This document shows positions 24,606 through 35,662 of a stretch of DNA of 64,000 bases, piece after piece. Origin of the DNA: Ciona intestinalis. Its lineage: Eukaryota > Chordata > Ascidiacea > Phlebobranchia > Cionidae. The notes under the pieces were generated by a model. It was not told where the DNA came from. It saw nothing but the letters and a program-made list of their open reading frames with translations, and ran no database searches. The translations under genes were made by a program, and so were the position numbers. Location: positions 8,714,745 through 8,778,744 of the forward strand of contig NC_020166.2 in the NCBI RefSeq assembly GCF_000224145.3, read 5' to 3'. Positions within the stretch are counted from its first letter, which is position 1; the number at the start of each line of letters is the position of its first letter.

Positions 24606-24611
24606 AATAAA
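24606..24611 (+). terminator. TM9SF2 poly(A) signal
   Basis: AATAAA 420 nt after the TM9SF2 stop codon, the first clear hexamer in a UTR-like stretch before the repeat-rich intergenic DNA. Confidence 0.55.
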
Positions 24612-24892
24612 ACAAAACTGTTCAGAGATTTTTTTCTGGTTGTGTCTTGTTCTGGAAGTCCGGCGCCATTAAACATCTGTCAGGTTATGGATTCAAGGCC
24701 TTGCTGCTATTATTGTGACCGTGTGTAAAGACACTTTACAGCTATTTAATGGATTATCTAAATTATCACTTGACAGAAAAATATGGCACAAAAAAAAAAA
24801 ACAAATGGATACTTTTAAAAGCAAATGTGAAAATACGTCGATTTGCTGGCCCAACTGGGGCGCCAATGTTGGAAAAATTAAAAAAAAGTATG

Positions 24893-25712
24893 TATAGTAG
24901 AGTGGGGGACAATATGTATAGTAGGGTGGCGAGAAAATAATATTTAGTAGGATAAGACACCTTTTCACTCTATTTTCTCGTCTCATTTGGTAGTAAACAA
25001 AGAACATTCAAAGAATTATAAAACCGTATCTTCACGACTCTTATAGACCGTTGTTAATTTTTTTAAATATTTGAATATTATGTGCTAAAGGTGTCGTGTC
25101 TTCCCCCACCCTACTATATATTAGTTTTAACCAGTTGTCAAGTTTATTTTAACCACAATGCAAACACTTTCAAGTTTTGCTAAATCACCCTGGCAAACAA
25201 AGTAGACTTGTTCGTGCACGGTGCTCGGTGCAAGCTACATGGAAAGTTACGGTCATTAGCATAGTACTTAGGCTACATATTTAGATGACTATACAGTAGG
25301 GTGGGGGAAATAGGATTTTATTATCCTGCCTATTTGGTAGTAAAATAATGTTACAGTGTAAACGTAGCCCCGCGACTTAAAAATAGCGTTGTTAATTATT
25401 AAAAACACGATAAAGAAGTATTAGAGCTAGGTACTAACGGTGTAGGCTATATTCCATTTTATTCCACAGTACTATATCATGTGTCAGTTACTGCTATATG
25501 CCAAAAAACAGTCGTTGCATATTTTGTTTATAGTAGTGTGAGGCAAGATGGGACACTTTTAGCACATAATATACAAATACTCTGATCGTGTTTTAAACGT
25601 ATGAGAGCCGTGAGAATGCGGTTTTATATTTATTTAAATTTTCTTTGTTTACTACCAAATTTAACGAGAAATAAAATGATAAGGTGTCCCATCTTTCCCC
25701 ACCCTATTGTAT
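24893..25712. mobile_element. Three MITEs in a row upstream of the deiodinase
   Basis: 24893-25120 reverse, with a partly duplicated left end (two TATAGTAG(A/G)GTGG starts near 24895 and 24918); 25295-25477 reverse and diverged; 25532-25712 forward. They fill most of the gap between TM9SF2 and the deiodinase start at 25797, so the deiodinase promoter must lie in or beside MITE sequence. Apart from the MITEs I see nothing else in 24612-25796. Confidence 0.8.
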
Positions 25713-25796
25713 AAAAGTAAATCCGTGTCACTTTTTAGTGTTATGGAAACGGCATTTAGTTGTTAAGATATCTGTCGTGGTTTGGGCTATATTGTC

Positions 25797-27275
25797 ATGA
25801 ATTGGTTGAAGAGAGCATGGATTTTTCTGGTAGCGTATTCCAGAGGACTCTTAATGCTGTCTCGTCTTGGTGCATTATCAATTATACAGCGAATTCCTGC
25901 ACTACCTTCTATAATCTTCTTCTTTTGGCCCCAATCGATATTGGCTTATTTTAAAAACGAGAAAAACATATTTCAGGTGTGCTTGTGAAATTAATTTTAT
26001 GTTTGTAAATTCTATGATGTTGTGTTCGAAAATTTGAAATGACGACTAAAAGGTCTCGTAACAATTAGGTTTGAACTGTTAATTTAAAAAAAACAAACAA
26101 GTTTTTAATTTTTTTCATTTTATTTTTTTTCCAAGTTATAGGTGCAACGTGCAAACGATTTTTAATGTCGCGAATAGTGTCATACGTAACAAAAAACAAA
26201 CAAATTTTTATTATTTTTTTCATCTTATTTTTTTTTCTAAATTATAGGTGCAAGCGATGTTTAATGTCGCGAATGGTGTCATACGTAACGCTGATCGCAA
26301 AGCAATTACCGGCAAACCAGCTCCCAATGTAAGAGTTCATGACCTTGAAGATACATCACGTGAATGTCGTATCATGGATTTCATGAAAGGCAACAGGCCA
26401 CTCGTGATTAACTTTGGTTCATGCTCGTGACCACCGTTCATGGAGAAGGTGAATAAGTTTGACCATTAAAAAGTGTTCTATTCGAGTTATTAGTGCAGTA
26501 AGGTATATAGATAATGTGCCCAACAGGATATTTTTTAGCGAAGCTCAGTTTTTGGACTATAAATGTATGTACAAAAGCCAGAGTAACGAAGCATTGCAAA
26601 ACGGTTTAATCTTTTCTTGTGGCAGAGGATGACAATGTTTTTAAAAAGTATCTACAACAATTTTTGGGAGATAAGACTAGCTTTACTTTAATAAAAAGAA
26701 TATAGTAGGGCGGGGGAGGATGGGACAACTTTTCATTCTATTTTCTCGTTATATTTGGTGGCAAAAAAAAACAGTTAAACAATGTTAAACCTGCATTCCC
26801 TGACTCCCTTAGACCGTTGTTAATTGTTTAAAACACAATCAGCATATTTAAACATTGTGCTGAAGGTGTCTCGGCTTTTCCCACCCTACTACATGATATT
26901 TTACAGATCGATCATTTCAAAAAGATAGTGCGGAAATATTCTAAAGAAAAGGTCGATTTTGTTGTCATTTATATTGCGGAAGCTCATCCGACTGATGGCT
27001 GGAGTTTCGCTGGTAATAAATATCAAATACACAGTCACGGTTCGCTGGAGGATCGTGTGTGTGCTGCCAAATTGTTTGCTGAACAAACAGCAGTGAGCTG
27101 CCCTATACTGGTTGATAACATGGCGAATGAAACAGCTTTAAAATACGCAGCTATACCAGAGAGATTGTACATTCTACAGAACGGGATCGTAAAATACGAC
27201 GGTGCTATTGGCCCCTTCGGTTATAATCTTCAAGAAATGGAAGAAAACCTAAAAAAGTGCTTAAAAGAAGCTTAA
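25797..27275 (+). CDS. DIO: Iodothyronine deiodinase, selenoprotein
   Basis: Thioredoxin-fold membrane selenoenzyme that removes iodine from thyroid hormones. Three exons, all phase 0: 25797-25976, 26248-26448, 26907-27275; 249 aa, the same length as human DIO1. Exon 1 carries the N-terminal membrane anchor (hydrophobic run IIFFFWPQSILAY). Exon 2 has LVINFGSCS, then UGA at 26428-26430, then PPFMEK: the catalytic selenocysteine, residue 121, in the family motif GSC(S/T)UPxFM. Exon 3 has VIYIAEAHPTDGW and PERLYI, both family hallmarks. Start chosen at ATG 25797, the first Met in frame before the anchor. I could not locate a SECIS element with confidence; a MITE begins 9 bp after the stop. Tunicates have several deiodinases, so no numbered orthologue is claimed. 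Confidence 0.95.
26086..26289 (+). repeat. Tandem duplication of acceptor and start of deiodinase exon 2
   Basis: 26086-26190 and 26191-26289 are diverged copies. Each has A-rich, then T-rich sequence, a TATAG acceptor and the coding start through GTGTCATACGTAAC. The upstream copy retains an AG at the equivalent site but lacks the rest of the exon. Confidence 0.8.
26702..26893 (-). mobile_element. MITE copy, reverse, 13 bp before an acceptor
   Basis: Fills most of deiodinase intron 2; the right end (CCCACCCTACTACA) is followed by TGATATTTTACAG and exon 26907. Confidence 0.85.
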
Positions 27276-27283
27276 CTCATTAT

Positions 27284-27478
27284 ACAGTAGGGTGGGGGCA
27301 GATGGGACATCTTTAGCACATGATACCCAAACATCCTGATCGTGTTTTATATACTTAACATCGGTATATGGGAGTCGTAGGGATAAGGTTCCATAATTCT
27401 TTAAGTTTCATATGCTTCCCACCATATTGGACGAGAAAATTGAAAGAAAAGGTGTCCCATCTTCTCCAACCCTACTAC
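27284..27478 (+). mobile_element. MITE copy, forward, in deiodinase 3' UTR
   Basis: Begins 9 bp after the deiodinase stop codon, so it is either transcribed in the UTR or marks a very short UTR. Confidence 0.85.
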
Positions 27479-27844
27479 ATATTACAATAATTGTTAGAAA
27501 CAGCTGATTTTACAACCTGACCAAATCAAATCTATTCATACCGTACTGTACAATATAATTTGTGCCCTGCCATTGGAAATTTGCACTTATACTTGTGATT
27601 GCATCAGTCGCCCTGGTGATTTACTGAACCGCACTTTAGTAAGATCATATGACCTACCAGACGACTTCAAGTGATTTGAACTGATGTTGCTGCCGTTCTA
27701 CAAAACAACAACAAAGCAAATGACAGTTTTAGTTGAAATTTATGACCATAACTAGATGTATATTTTGTTGTTGTTTGTTTACTAGTTGCAACACTTTTGT
27801 AATTTATTTGCAGAATCTTAAGGAAATTACTTGATAAAAAAAAA

Positions 27845-27935
27845 AGAAAAAATGAAACGGAACACCTATATTATAACTGTTGTCCTGCCACGCGAGAACA
27901 TATAAATAAGTTTTATTCAATCATAGACAGCATTA
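27845..27935 (+). mobile_element. SINE 3' body fragment
   Basis: Contains ATGAAACGGAACACCTATAT and GCCACGCGAGAACATATAAA, the conserved 3' block of the SINE. The rest of 27479-28088 has no gene that I can see, but is where a SECIS element should be searched for. Confidence 0.6.
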
Positions 27936-28088
27936 TGCCTGTAACACGTTCTTAATGGAAAATCAGCAATTTATTTTGCAGTATTTATTGTTCATGGCTG
28001 CGAAAGAATGACGGGTAAACAACAGGTAATTCGACTTTCAAACGACAATACAGGGTATATGAAAGCAATGAATAGAAACAATTTTATA

Positions 28089-28473
28089 TAGTAGGGTGGG
28101 GGAAAATGGGACATGTTTTCATTATTTTTTCTCGTCCCATTTTGTAGTAAACAAAGAACATTCAATGAATTATAACGTCGTATGCTCACGAATCCGATAG
28201 CTTGTTAATTTTAAAACACGATTAAGACAATATGTGCATACGGTGTCCTATCTTGCCGCAAAATAACTATATATATATTAGGGTGGGCGAAGATGGGAGA
28301 CCTTTAGCACATAATATCCAGATATCCTAATCGTGTTTTAAACAACTAACAACGGTCTATGAGACTCATGGGGACATAGTTTCATATTTCTTTGAATGTT
28401 CTTTGTTTACTACCATATGGGACGAGAAAATAGAGTTAAAGTGTGTCCCATCTTCCCCCATCCTACTGTATAT
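28089..28473. mobile_element. Two adjacent MITEs, reverse then forward
   Basis: 28089-28275 reverse (right end worn: TCTTGCCGCAAAATAAC) and 28276-28473 forward, almost abutting head to head through a short TATA run. They lie between the deiodinase and the receptor gene on the other strand. Confidence 0.8.
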
Positions 28474-28577
28474 ATATGCGTATTTTTAATCATTAACAGA
28501 GTCAAGGTACAATATGTAAAGTAAACAGTACTAATTTAAAAGTATACAGTACCAATTTAAATGTTTGAATAGGTTTC

Positions 28578-28583
28578 TTTATT
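28578..28583 (-). terminator. Receptor gene poly(A) signal
   Basis: AATAAA on the minus strand 65 nt after the receptor stop codon; another AATAAA (28647-28652) overlaps the stop codon itself. Confidence 0.5.
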
Positions 28584-28647
28584 GACAAGAATAGTGAACC
28601 ACTATGGTGTGTAGGGTGTTGTATCACTCAAGATTGGACAGAATTTT

Positions 28648-31600
28648 TTATTCGTTTTCCTTTTTTCGAGTGCAAGGTCGAGTCACGAACTTTAACGCTT
28701 TCTTAATGTTGTCTTCTACAAATTTTGAATAAATGATAGGATTGAGTGCGCTGTTTACTGGTAGTAGGATACCGGCACTTACAGCGTACACGATCTTATT
28801 AAGGTCAATTCCAGCTAAACTAATATAGGCCATGACACATATTGGCACCCAGCATATAAAGTCAGTTAGAATAAGTCTGGAAATTCGACTTTGCATGCTA
28901 CGGGCGTTGTCCTTACTTTTAGATTTCATTTTCGTTCCTTTCTTGTAGATAAAAATATAGCTCACCAAAATGTACATGAACATTGTAAAGTTGAGGGAGA
29001 TTAGGAAAAGGGAATACTCCCATGTATACTCGTAGACTTTTGCGAATAACCTTGGCATGCAAACACTTGTGTCGCTAAAGTATCCAGTTTCCCCTTGGAT
29101 TTTGTAAACCTCGAATGCTCCGCTTATAATTCTTCTTGTATCTGTCCAATTTGAAGGCGTCCTGTTAGCAATTCGACTGGCAAGCTTAATCATATTTGAT
29201 TTGTTCACAACTCTGGTCTTGTGGAAATTGTTTGGGTACCAAACTCCAGTTACAAAATACCCTGACGATAAATCTAGCACCGGTACAATAGCAATTACCG
29301 TTGCAGTAATCCAGGCCATTGCCGTTGAGAGGGCTGAAAAACGAAACTTTACGTTTCGTAGCTTAATTGGACATATAACACCCATTAACCGAAAGGTGGT
29401 CATTATACACATTACAAACAAGGACGTTTGAGTAGACAGGATTACGAAGACGCCAAGAGTGTTGCACAGCTTACTTGTTCTCCATTCAAGGTCATTATAG
29501 CAATAACTGCCAGAAAAATGAACGCCTTTGATACTGATTGTAATCAAGTAAATCCCCATCAAAAAATCCGCAGCTGATAAGTTCAAAATAAACCAATCGT
29601 TCGACATCTGAACTCTATTTTTGTATTTGGTCGTCACTAGTTGTTTGATCGAGTAGCAGAATACTGAAAGATTCCCCACAATTGCGGCTGACCCCATGAC
29701 CCAGAACGCTGCTCTTATAATGGGGTTCGCAATCATTTCAAACTGGGACGAAAAAATGGTTGATTTGTTGCTGTTCACTGGGCATTCGTCGCTTCCATCT
29801 GTACAGTCTTTGATACCATCTTCAACCAAACGACGATCGACAGAAAGCGGGGTTTTGTTTACGCAATAAAACCTCTTAGATTCACACAAGGTTATTTCCT
29901 CGTCTGACCAATCCTCGCAATCGACAACTCCGTCACATGTACGCGACAAATCAATGCTAACAGATTCTCCTTGCCTGCAGTAATGGCGGCTCGAGCAGTT
30001 GACCTCGTCGTAGCCAAACGCACACGGAGTCATATTTTGATTCATTGGGTTTGACGTTATGTCTTTAAAAAAATCATACAGGTTTCCCGGCAGAGTTTCG
30101 TTTGTGATTTCGTCCAAGTCGATTTTTTCCGCAAAGCTGTCCATGTATATGTATGGCTGTGACGGTAAACCGTCACAAAAGCGGATACTATAAACGGAAT
30201 TAGGCCTCTGGATCCAGCACGACTGCTGTTCGTCGCAAATGGAATATTTTTCTTCGCAGCTGCATTCGTCCTCAAATCCTGGACACTCTATTACCCCATC
30301 GCACATAAAACCGTAGAAATTCGTTCCGGGGCACAGTATTTGTTCAAACCTATATTTTCGCCTGTAAGCATTCGTGGTGTAGTTTTGCACACAAGAATTA
30401 TAAACCGCAGTAAAGTTCATGAAATCCAAACAACCGATTTCTTCGGAGCAATATAGCTTACCATTGGGGCAAATTTCGTGTTTATGATCACGAACATTTT
30501 CACAAACGGTCTGGTTCTCGCACAAGCATTCATCGGACACGTCATAGCAATCAATCATTCCGTCACAAACTTGTTTAGTTGAGATTATCAGTTTTTTATC
30601 CAAGCATTGGAAACATTTCAACTTACCATCAACGAAACATTCATCGGAATTATCCGAGCAATTGATGTCTGAATCGTATAAGTTACTTTGTGGGACATAA
30701 AGGTCTTCCCGGATGCAGGAATACTTTGCTTTAGGCTTACATCGAAACCCCAATGCATTTCCCAACATATCATTACGACAATGTCTATGATAGTTGCATG
30801 TTTCTCTAGGTTTATCCAGTTTACCATTATCGCACATTAACAGTGAATTAAAATGTGCAATCGCCGGCAAACAGTGATCAGGAGTGTGAACTAGATCAGA
30901 GAAAACGCATCTCCACTGACGTTCAGTAGTCGAGTTTTTCGCATTCCAGATATCCAACGGCCAGCAGTTTGCTGTTACATTTAGCCTCCTAAAAAACTTT
31001 AACGCCTGGTCCCTAAGATACTCAGTTTTGCACTGAGAGAAACGATAACCACATCCATTCGAATTTATAGTGTTTCCAGTTTTACAAATCTCATCACTTC
31101 CGTCTTCACAGTCGTCTATTGAGTCCAACACATCATTTAAATAAATGCATCTTCCTTCACCGTTACAAGTATCGTGGTCAAATATACATCCGCATCTAAC
31201 TTCATTTGGGTCACAGTCGCAATTTTCTTCGTCGTTTCCCAAAGGGCAGTCATTAGAGCCGTCACACACGTGTTCAAGGGGGATACATTTATCTGACGCG
31301 TGGCAAGCGGGACTTGTGTCGTTTTCGCAGGCACATGTGAACCTAGAAGCTGGGCACGTACAGTTGGCTGCATCAGTATCGTATCCAGTACAATATACCG
31401 CTCCATCTAAACGACAAAATATTTTTATTTACATCGCACGAAATATATAGTAGGGTGGGGGAAGATGGGACACCTTTAGCACATAAAATCAAAATTTGAT
31501 TTTAACAAGTCTTTTGGAGTCGTGAGGATAAAGTTTTATAATTCTTTAATGTTCTTTGAATAAACAATGAATTTGAATAAACAATAAAAGTGTGTCACAT

Positions 31601-32344
31601 CTTCCCCCACCCTACTATAGTATTTGTTAAACGTTTCAACAATTTTGTAGTCAATTTATTTTACATATTTTTCAGCCAATTACTTGATAAAAATGAAACA
31701 GAACAGAATTTTTGTTGCCCCGCTACGCGAGGGTATAAACATGTTTTATACAAAAAAAATGCGAGGTAAGATGGGGGGTGGGGATGTCACGCAAAATCGT
31801 GAAGCGTTCCATATTTAAAAAAAAGATACATTAGCACCTAAATCCTATATATTTTAATTGTATTTAACAAGTAACAACGGTCTTTTAGAATCGTATGCGC
31901 TATAAGGTTATGTAATTATATATAAATATTCTTTGTTTACGACCAAATGGGACGATAAAAGAATATGAAAACATGTACCATCTTACCCCAACCTGCTAAT
32001 AAAATATTTATTAAATAGTTTATAAAGGGTTAAAGAATATTATTTCAGTAATACATCTGTAATTAACTGTTGTAATAAGGCAATAATAAACAATTTAATA
32101 TAATTTATATTTTATACTACACACCCATAAAAATGATTTTTTGTAAACCGCAATAATTTTTTCAGTTAACCGCGTAATTTTAATAATTTCTTTTCTCTTT
32201 TAAATTAATCGAGAATAGGTTTTTATATATATAAATAAAATTTACAACAATATACGATTTAATCTAAAACTTACCATAAACTGTTCCATTTTGAGCAGCG
32301 ACAAACAGCGGCAACAAAATCAAAAAGTTACGGATAAAATCCAT
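28648..32344 (-). CDS. LDLa-repeat rhodopsin-family G protein-coupled receptor
   Basis: Two exons: 32275-32344 (signal peptide, 23 codons plus one base) and 28648-31406 (all the rest); 942 aa. The ectodomain has about six LDL receptor class A-like modules, each ending with an acidic cluster: CDGSNDCPLGNDEENC, DDCEDGSDEIC, CDGMIDCYDVSDEC, CDGVIECPGFEDEC, CDGVVDCEDWSDEE, DGIKDCTDGSDEC. A seven-span domain occupies about residues 580-920: span 1 with GNLSVFCYS, span 2 LNLSAADFLMG, span 6 LILTDFICWVPICVM, span 7 ALNPIIYS (NPxxY). The usual DRY at the end of span 3 is replaced by MTTFRLMG. This layout resembles molluscan GRL101 and the relaxin receptors (RXFP), without a clear leucine-rich-repeat block. 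Ligand unknown. The end of exon 1 shows GTAAG and exon 2 starts after TTTAG. Confidence 0.92.
31447..31999 (+). mobile_element. Two MITEs and a SINE fragment in the receptor intron
   Basis: 31447-31620 forward MITE with both ends clear; 31685-31755 SINE 3' fragment (GCCCCGCTACGCGAGGGTAT); 31761-31999 diverged forward MITE of the GGTAAGATGGG subtype ending CTTACCCCAACCTGCTAATA. Confidence 0.7.
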
Positions 32345-32402
32345 TTTTAATACCTTACACAGACTTAGAACAACAAGTACTCTATTATGCGAAGCCGTTT
32401 GA

Positions 32403-32411
32403 TTTTATATA
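32403..32411 (-). promoter_or_regulatory. TATA-like box of the LDLa receptor
   Basis: TATATAAAA on the minus strand, about 60 bp upstream of the receptor ATG (32344). Position fits a core promoter with a short 5' UTR. Confidence 0.5.
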
Positions 32412-34167
32412 GATTGACTACCTTGCCACGCCCGTAATGTTTGACTTAAAATTGTTAAGGCGTGGTGGTTTTAATACTTGGATATTTATTTTATAAATGC
32501 TGAGGCAGATCCCAATCGTAGATGTTTTCGTTGGCAGGCAAAATGCACTTGTAATGAGAAAGCCTATGTTTTCTATTTTTAGCAACAACATTGCAAAATT
32601 TCGTGACTGCTTGAGCCGTTTAATGTAATCAGGCGCACGTATTCTGTAAACTGATTGTGTGAAAAAGTAGCGTGAGAAAGCCGCAAATTTCCCATCGTGT
32701 TTCTGTTTAATAATTCGTATTGCTTAAAGCAATATTCTCACGCAAATAAAATTACAAAAATTTTGTTTGCGCCAAAATTAAAACATTTTGCTGCTGCTGT
32801 AAAATCATTAAATATATACATTACGTATTTTTGCGGTATAACTAGTTACAGTTAATTAATTTTAAATATGTCACTTTCACTCATAACACTACTTTAATAC
32901 TATGTTAAATATAGCCCGAGGAAAGAGATTAAAATCATATATCATCTTACCCCAGTACTATACCGTGGGGCGGGGAAACATGGGATATCTTCTCAATTTT
33001 CCCGAAGTGCTTTTTACCCAGCGGTCAAACAGTTTACAGTATCTTGTTATATTTTATTTCTTCTGGTATACGCGATGATAGATTATCGAGCAAAATCTTA
33101 CTTGGCGACTAGACAAGGGCTCGTGAAAGCCCGCCATGAACCTATATTGACCTTGAAGCCTTCGTGCCAATATTGGCGTTTCTTAGTTAGTTGGTTCGCC
33201 AAATTGTATTGGAAAACGTCAAATTATGCACCAGATCGCAATCTAGTATTAGAATATCCGTTAACATGTCACCACACGTTGTTATTTGGTCAATCACAAA
33301 GATGTTGAAAATAAAGGCTACGGTATTTTATCGTCCACATCATGACCGTAACCTTCTTTTTCGGTCAGTTCACAAATAGGCGTCGGGCCATGAGGGTCGT
33401 ATGACATACTATGGTCCTGTGGTCCCGGCCTCGCGTCAGGCTTAAACAATTGTAACACACGTCACATCATTACGTAACAAACCCTCACGCGTGACTGCAC
33501 ATTAACTTAGCAATATTATCGTCTTTGTACAAATCATAGGATGCGCTGTATTATGCATATATGCACCACCGTCACACTCATACCGTCGGACAAACGTCGG
33601 AAATACAACCTCGTGCCGTTTCAAACATTGGGGTAACCTGTGAATACCACACCGGCATCACCACTCACCAAGTGGTTATACAACCTACACAAACTGATCA
33701 ATTTTGCCCCAAATCAAGTACCCATGAAGTGCCACGCTGCAGGAACTCACCCACATAGAAAATTACGGAGACACATTCCTGATTTGAATTATACCTTGAA
33801 CCACCGTTACAATTGTAATGAAATCCGCCTTTTTAAAGAAAACAGCATTCCTAAATAAATATTGTAAAAAAAACATTACTAATAGTAAAAGTTTTCTATA
33901 ATATAAAATAACCCAGGTAACTCTAAATTTCCAGTCAATATGACCCATTCACCTAATTAACAGTACAAAAAAACTTTTAAAATACGTTTTTTTCGTCAAT
34001 GATTGTCGCAGGTTAAATCTCATTCTTCTTAACAAATAGCAGTAAAAGTGTTCGTATAAGTACTAATAGATGGTCGAATATACATTTATAAAACTATTTG
34101 GGCTCGCCCAGGTTAAACCAAAACACTTCAAACAAATGCATGCAGTACACCGTAATAAATAAATGAA

Positions 34168-34219
34168 TTGGCCGGAAATCGCGTGGCTGAAGAGGATTCT
34201 GCCACTAAACCACCAATGT
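34168..34219 (-). pseudogene. tRNA-Gly-like remnant
   Basis: Retains ACATTGGTGGTTTAGTGGCA at the 5' side and CCGGCCAAT at the 3' side but is too short and has lost the T-loop; corresponds to 37168-37239 in copy B. Confidence 0.5.
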
Positions 34220-34291
34220 TCCCAGACCGGGAATCGAACCCGGGCCGCGAGGGTGAGAGCCACGGATCCTAACCACTAGACCACTCGGAAA
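34219..34291 (-). tRNA. tRNA-Glu(CTC)-like gene, possibly pseudogene
   Basis: Reads GTGGTCTAGTGGTTAGGAT (A box), CTCTCAC anticodon loop (anticodon CTC) and GGTTCGATTCC (perfect B box). One mismatch in the acceptor stem and a T-T pair in the anticodon stem leave function uncertain. Confidence 0.55.
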
Positions 34292-34397
34292 CTAATTTCC
34301 CACTCAGGCCAACTGCTGCTTATTTGTAGAATTTACAGACGATTTAAAATTTCGACAAATACTCAAATTTGAGATGCAGTATACCGGTATGCAAAAT

Positions 34398-34467
34398 TGC
34401 ACTGGCCGGGAATCGAACCAGGTCCCCCGTGCAGCAGGCGCAGGTTCTACCATTCAACCACCAATCT
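34398..34467 (-). pseudogene. tRNA-Gly-like gene with changed anticodon
   Basis: Glycine tRNA body (GATTGGTGGTTGAATGGTAG, CCTGGTTCGATTCCCGGCC) but the anticodon loop is CTGCTGC, with a poorly paired stem. Confidence 0.45.
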
Positions 34468-35077
34468 TTCATGTTTCACACGGACTGCTTACCAAATCTA
34501 ACTATCAGAAAGGAGATGTATGTTTCACCAGTAAGTTTCGTAGTCCATTTTTTTTCATAAAATCTAATATGAAAAAAAATGATCAAAAATTAAATATATA
34601 TTTTAGATATTTATTTTCTGCAATGGCATGTTATATCCACTGTCAAGTTATTAAGTAATTTGAGCCTCCTTATTATATTGGAAATAATAAATTAAATTTG
34701 TTTTTAATATTGATTTTCATTCACTAACTTCTTGGGTGAATTGTGACTCTTTTTAAAATCGGGGTTTGAAACCAAACATCTTCCTGCTGATGCTTGTTAC
34801 GGAGCCCTTGACAAGCTTACAAATGTTCTTTGAAAGTGAGGAAATTATGTGCGGTTTAAATTTGTGCATGTACCAACAATAACCGTCTTGCCCAGGTCGC
34901 CACGGAAACCGTTTTTGTTAAATTTTCTAGCTCTAGTAAGTGTGAAAATCAATCGGACACTTTCGCACTGTGTGTTGGTTTTATGTACACTGTGCAGTGT
35001 CGAGCTTCTGTTTTGCATTAGAGCAAACAAGTTCGTTGTTTTGTTGTGGCATAAAAGCACCTGTGTGTGTATAGTAT

Positions 35078-35162
35078 ATGAGTGGGGGAAGACGGGACAC
35101 TTTTACCACATGATAACCAAACATCCTGATCGGGCTTCAAAAATTTAACAACAGTCCATGGT
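35078..35162 (+). mobile_element. MITE copy cut by the assembly gap
   Basis: Left half only; the same element is complete at 38247-38430 in copy B. Confidence 0.75.
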
Positions 35163-35662
35163 NNNNNNNNNNNNNNNNNNNNNNNNNNNNNNNNNNNNNN
35201 NNNNNNNNNNNNNNNNNNNNNNNNNNNNNNNNNNNNNNNNNNNNNNNNNNNNNNNNNNNNNNNNNNNNNNNNNNNNNNNNNNNNNNNNNNNNNNNNNNNN
35301 NNNNNNNNNNNNNNNNNNNNNNNNNNNNNNNNNNNNNNNNNNNNNNNNNNNNNNNNNNNNNNNNNNNNNNNNNNNNNNNNNNNNNNNNNNNNNNNNNNNN
35401 NNNNNNNNNNNNNNNNNNNNNNNNNNNNNNNNNNNNNNNNNNNNNNNNNNNNNNNNNNNNNNNNNNNNNNNNNNNNNNNNNNNNNNNNNNNNNNNNNNNN
35501 NNNNNNNNNNNNNNNNNNNNNNNNNNNNNNNNNNNNNNNNNNNNNNNNNNNNNNNNNNNNNNNNNNNNNNNNNNNNNNNNNNNNNNNNNNNNNNNNNNNN
35601 NNNNNNNNNNNNNNNNNNNNNNNNNNNNNNNNNNNNNNNNNNNNNNNNNNNNNNNNNNNNNN
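35163..35662. other. Assembly gap, 500 N
   Basis: Exactly 500 unknown bases, a conventional gap size rather than a measured length. The open frames reported through it are artefacts. Confidence 1.

Larger units (their letters stand above)
32576..35162. repeat. Segmental duplication, copy A
   Basis: 2,587 bp nearly identical in order to 35663-38329 (offset 3,087 at the left end), with scattered substitutions and several indels. It ends exactly at the N gap. The best-preserved open frame (33075-33308, 77 codons, identical in translation in the other copy) matches nothing I know. It holds a MITE-like remnant near 32965 and tRNA-like genes at 34168-34467. Confidence 0.9.

Noticed and set aside
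24715-25007. Overlapping frames on both strands around 24715-25007
   Set aside because: They lie in intergenic DNA and a MITE, with low-complexity Lys/Phe-rich products.
27596-27760. Candidate SECIS stems around ATGA at 27648 and 27719
   Set aside because: Neither gives a 10-12 bp helix flanked by both ATGA and GA with a suitably placed AA; too weak to annotate.
29201-31450. Plus-strand open frames within the receptor gene
   Set aside because: Shadows of the 2.76 kb minus-strand coding exon, with no splice signals or family match.
33075-33308. 77-codon frame identical in both duplicated copies (also 36162-36395)
   Set aside because: The DNA of the copies is nearly identical, so conservation of the frame carries no information, and the product matches nothing known.
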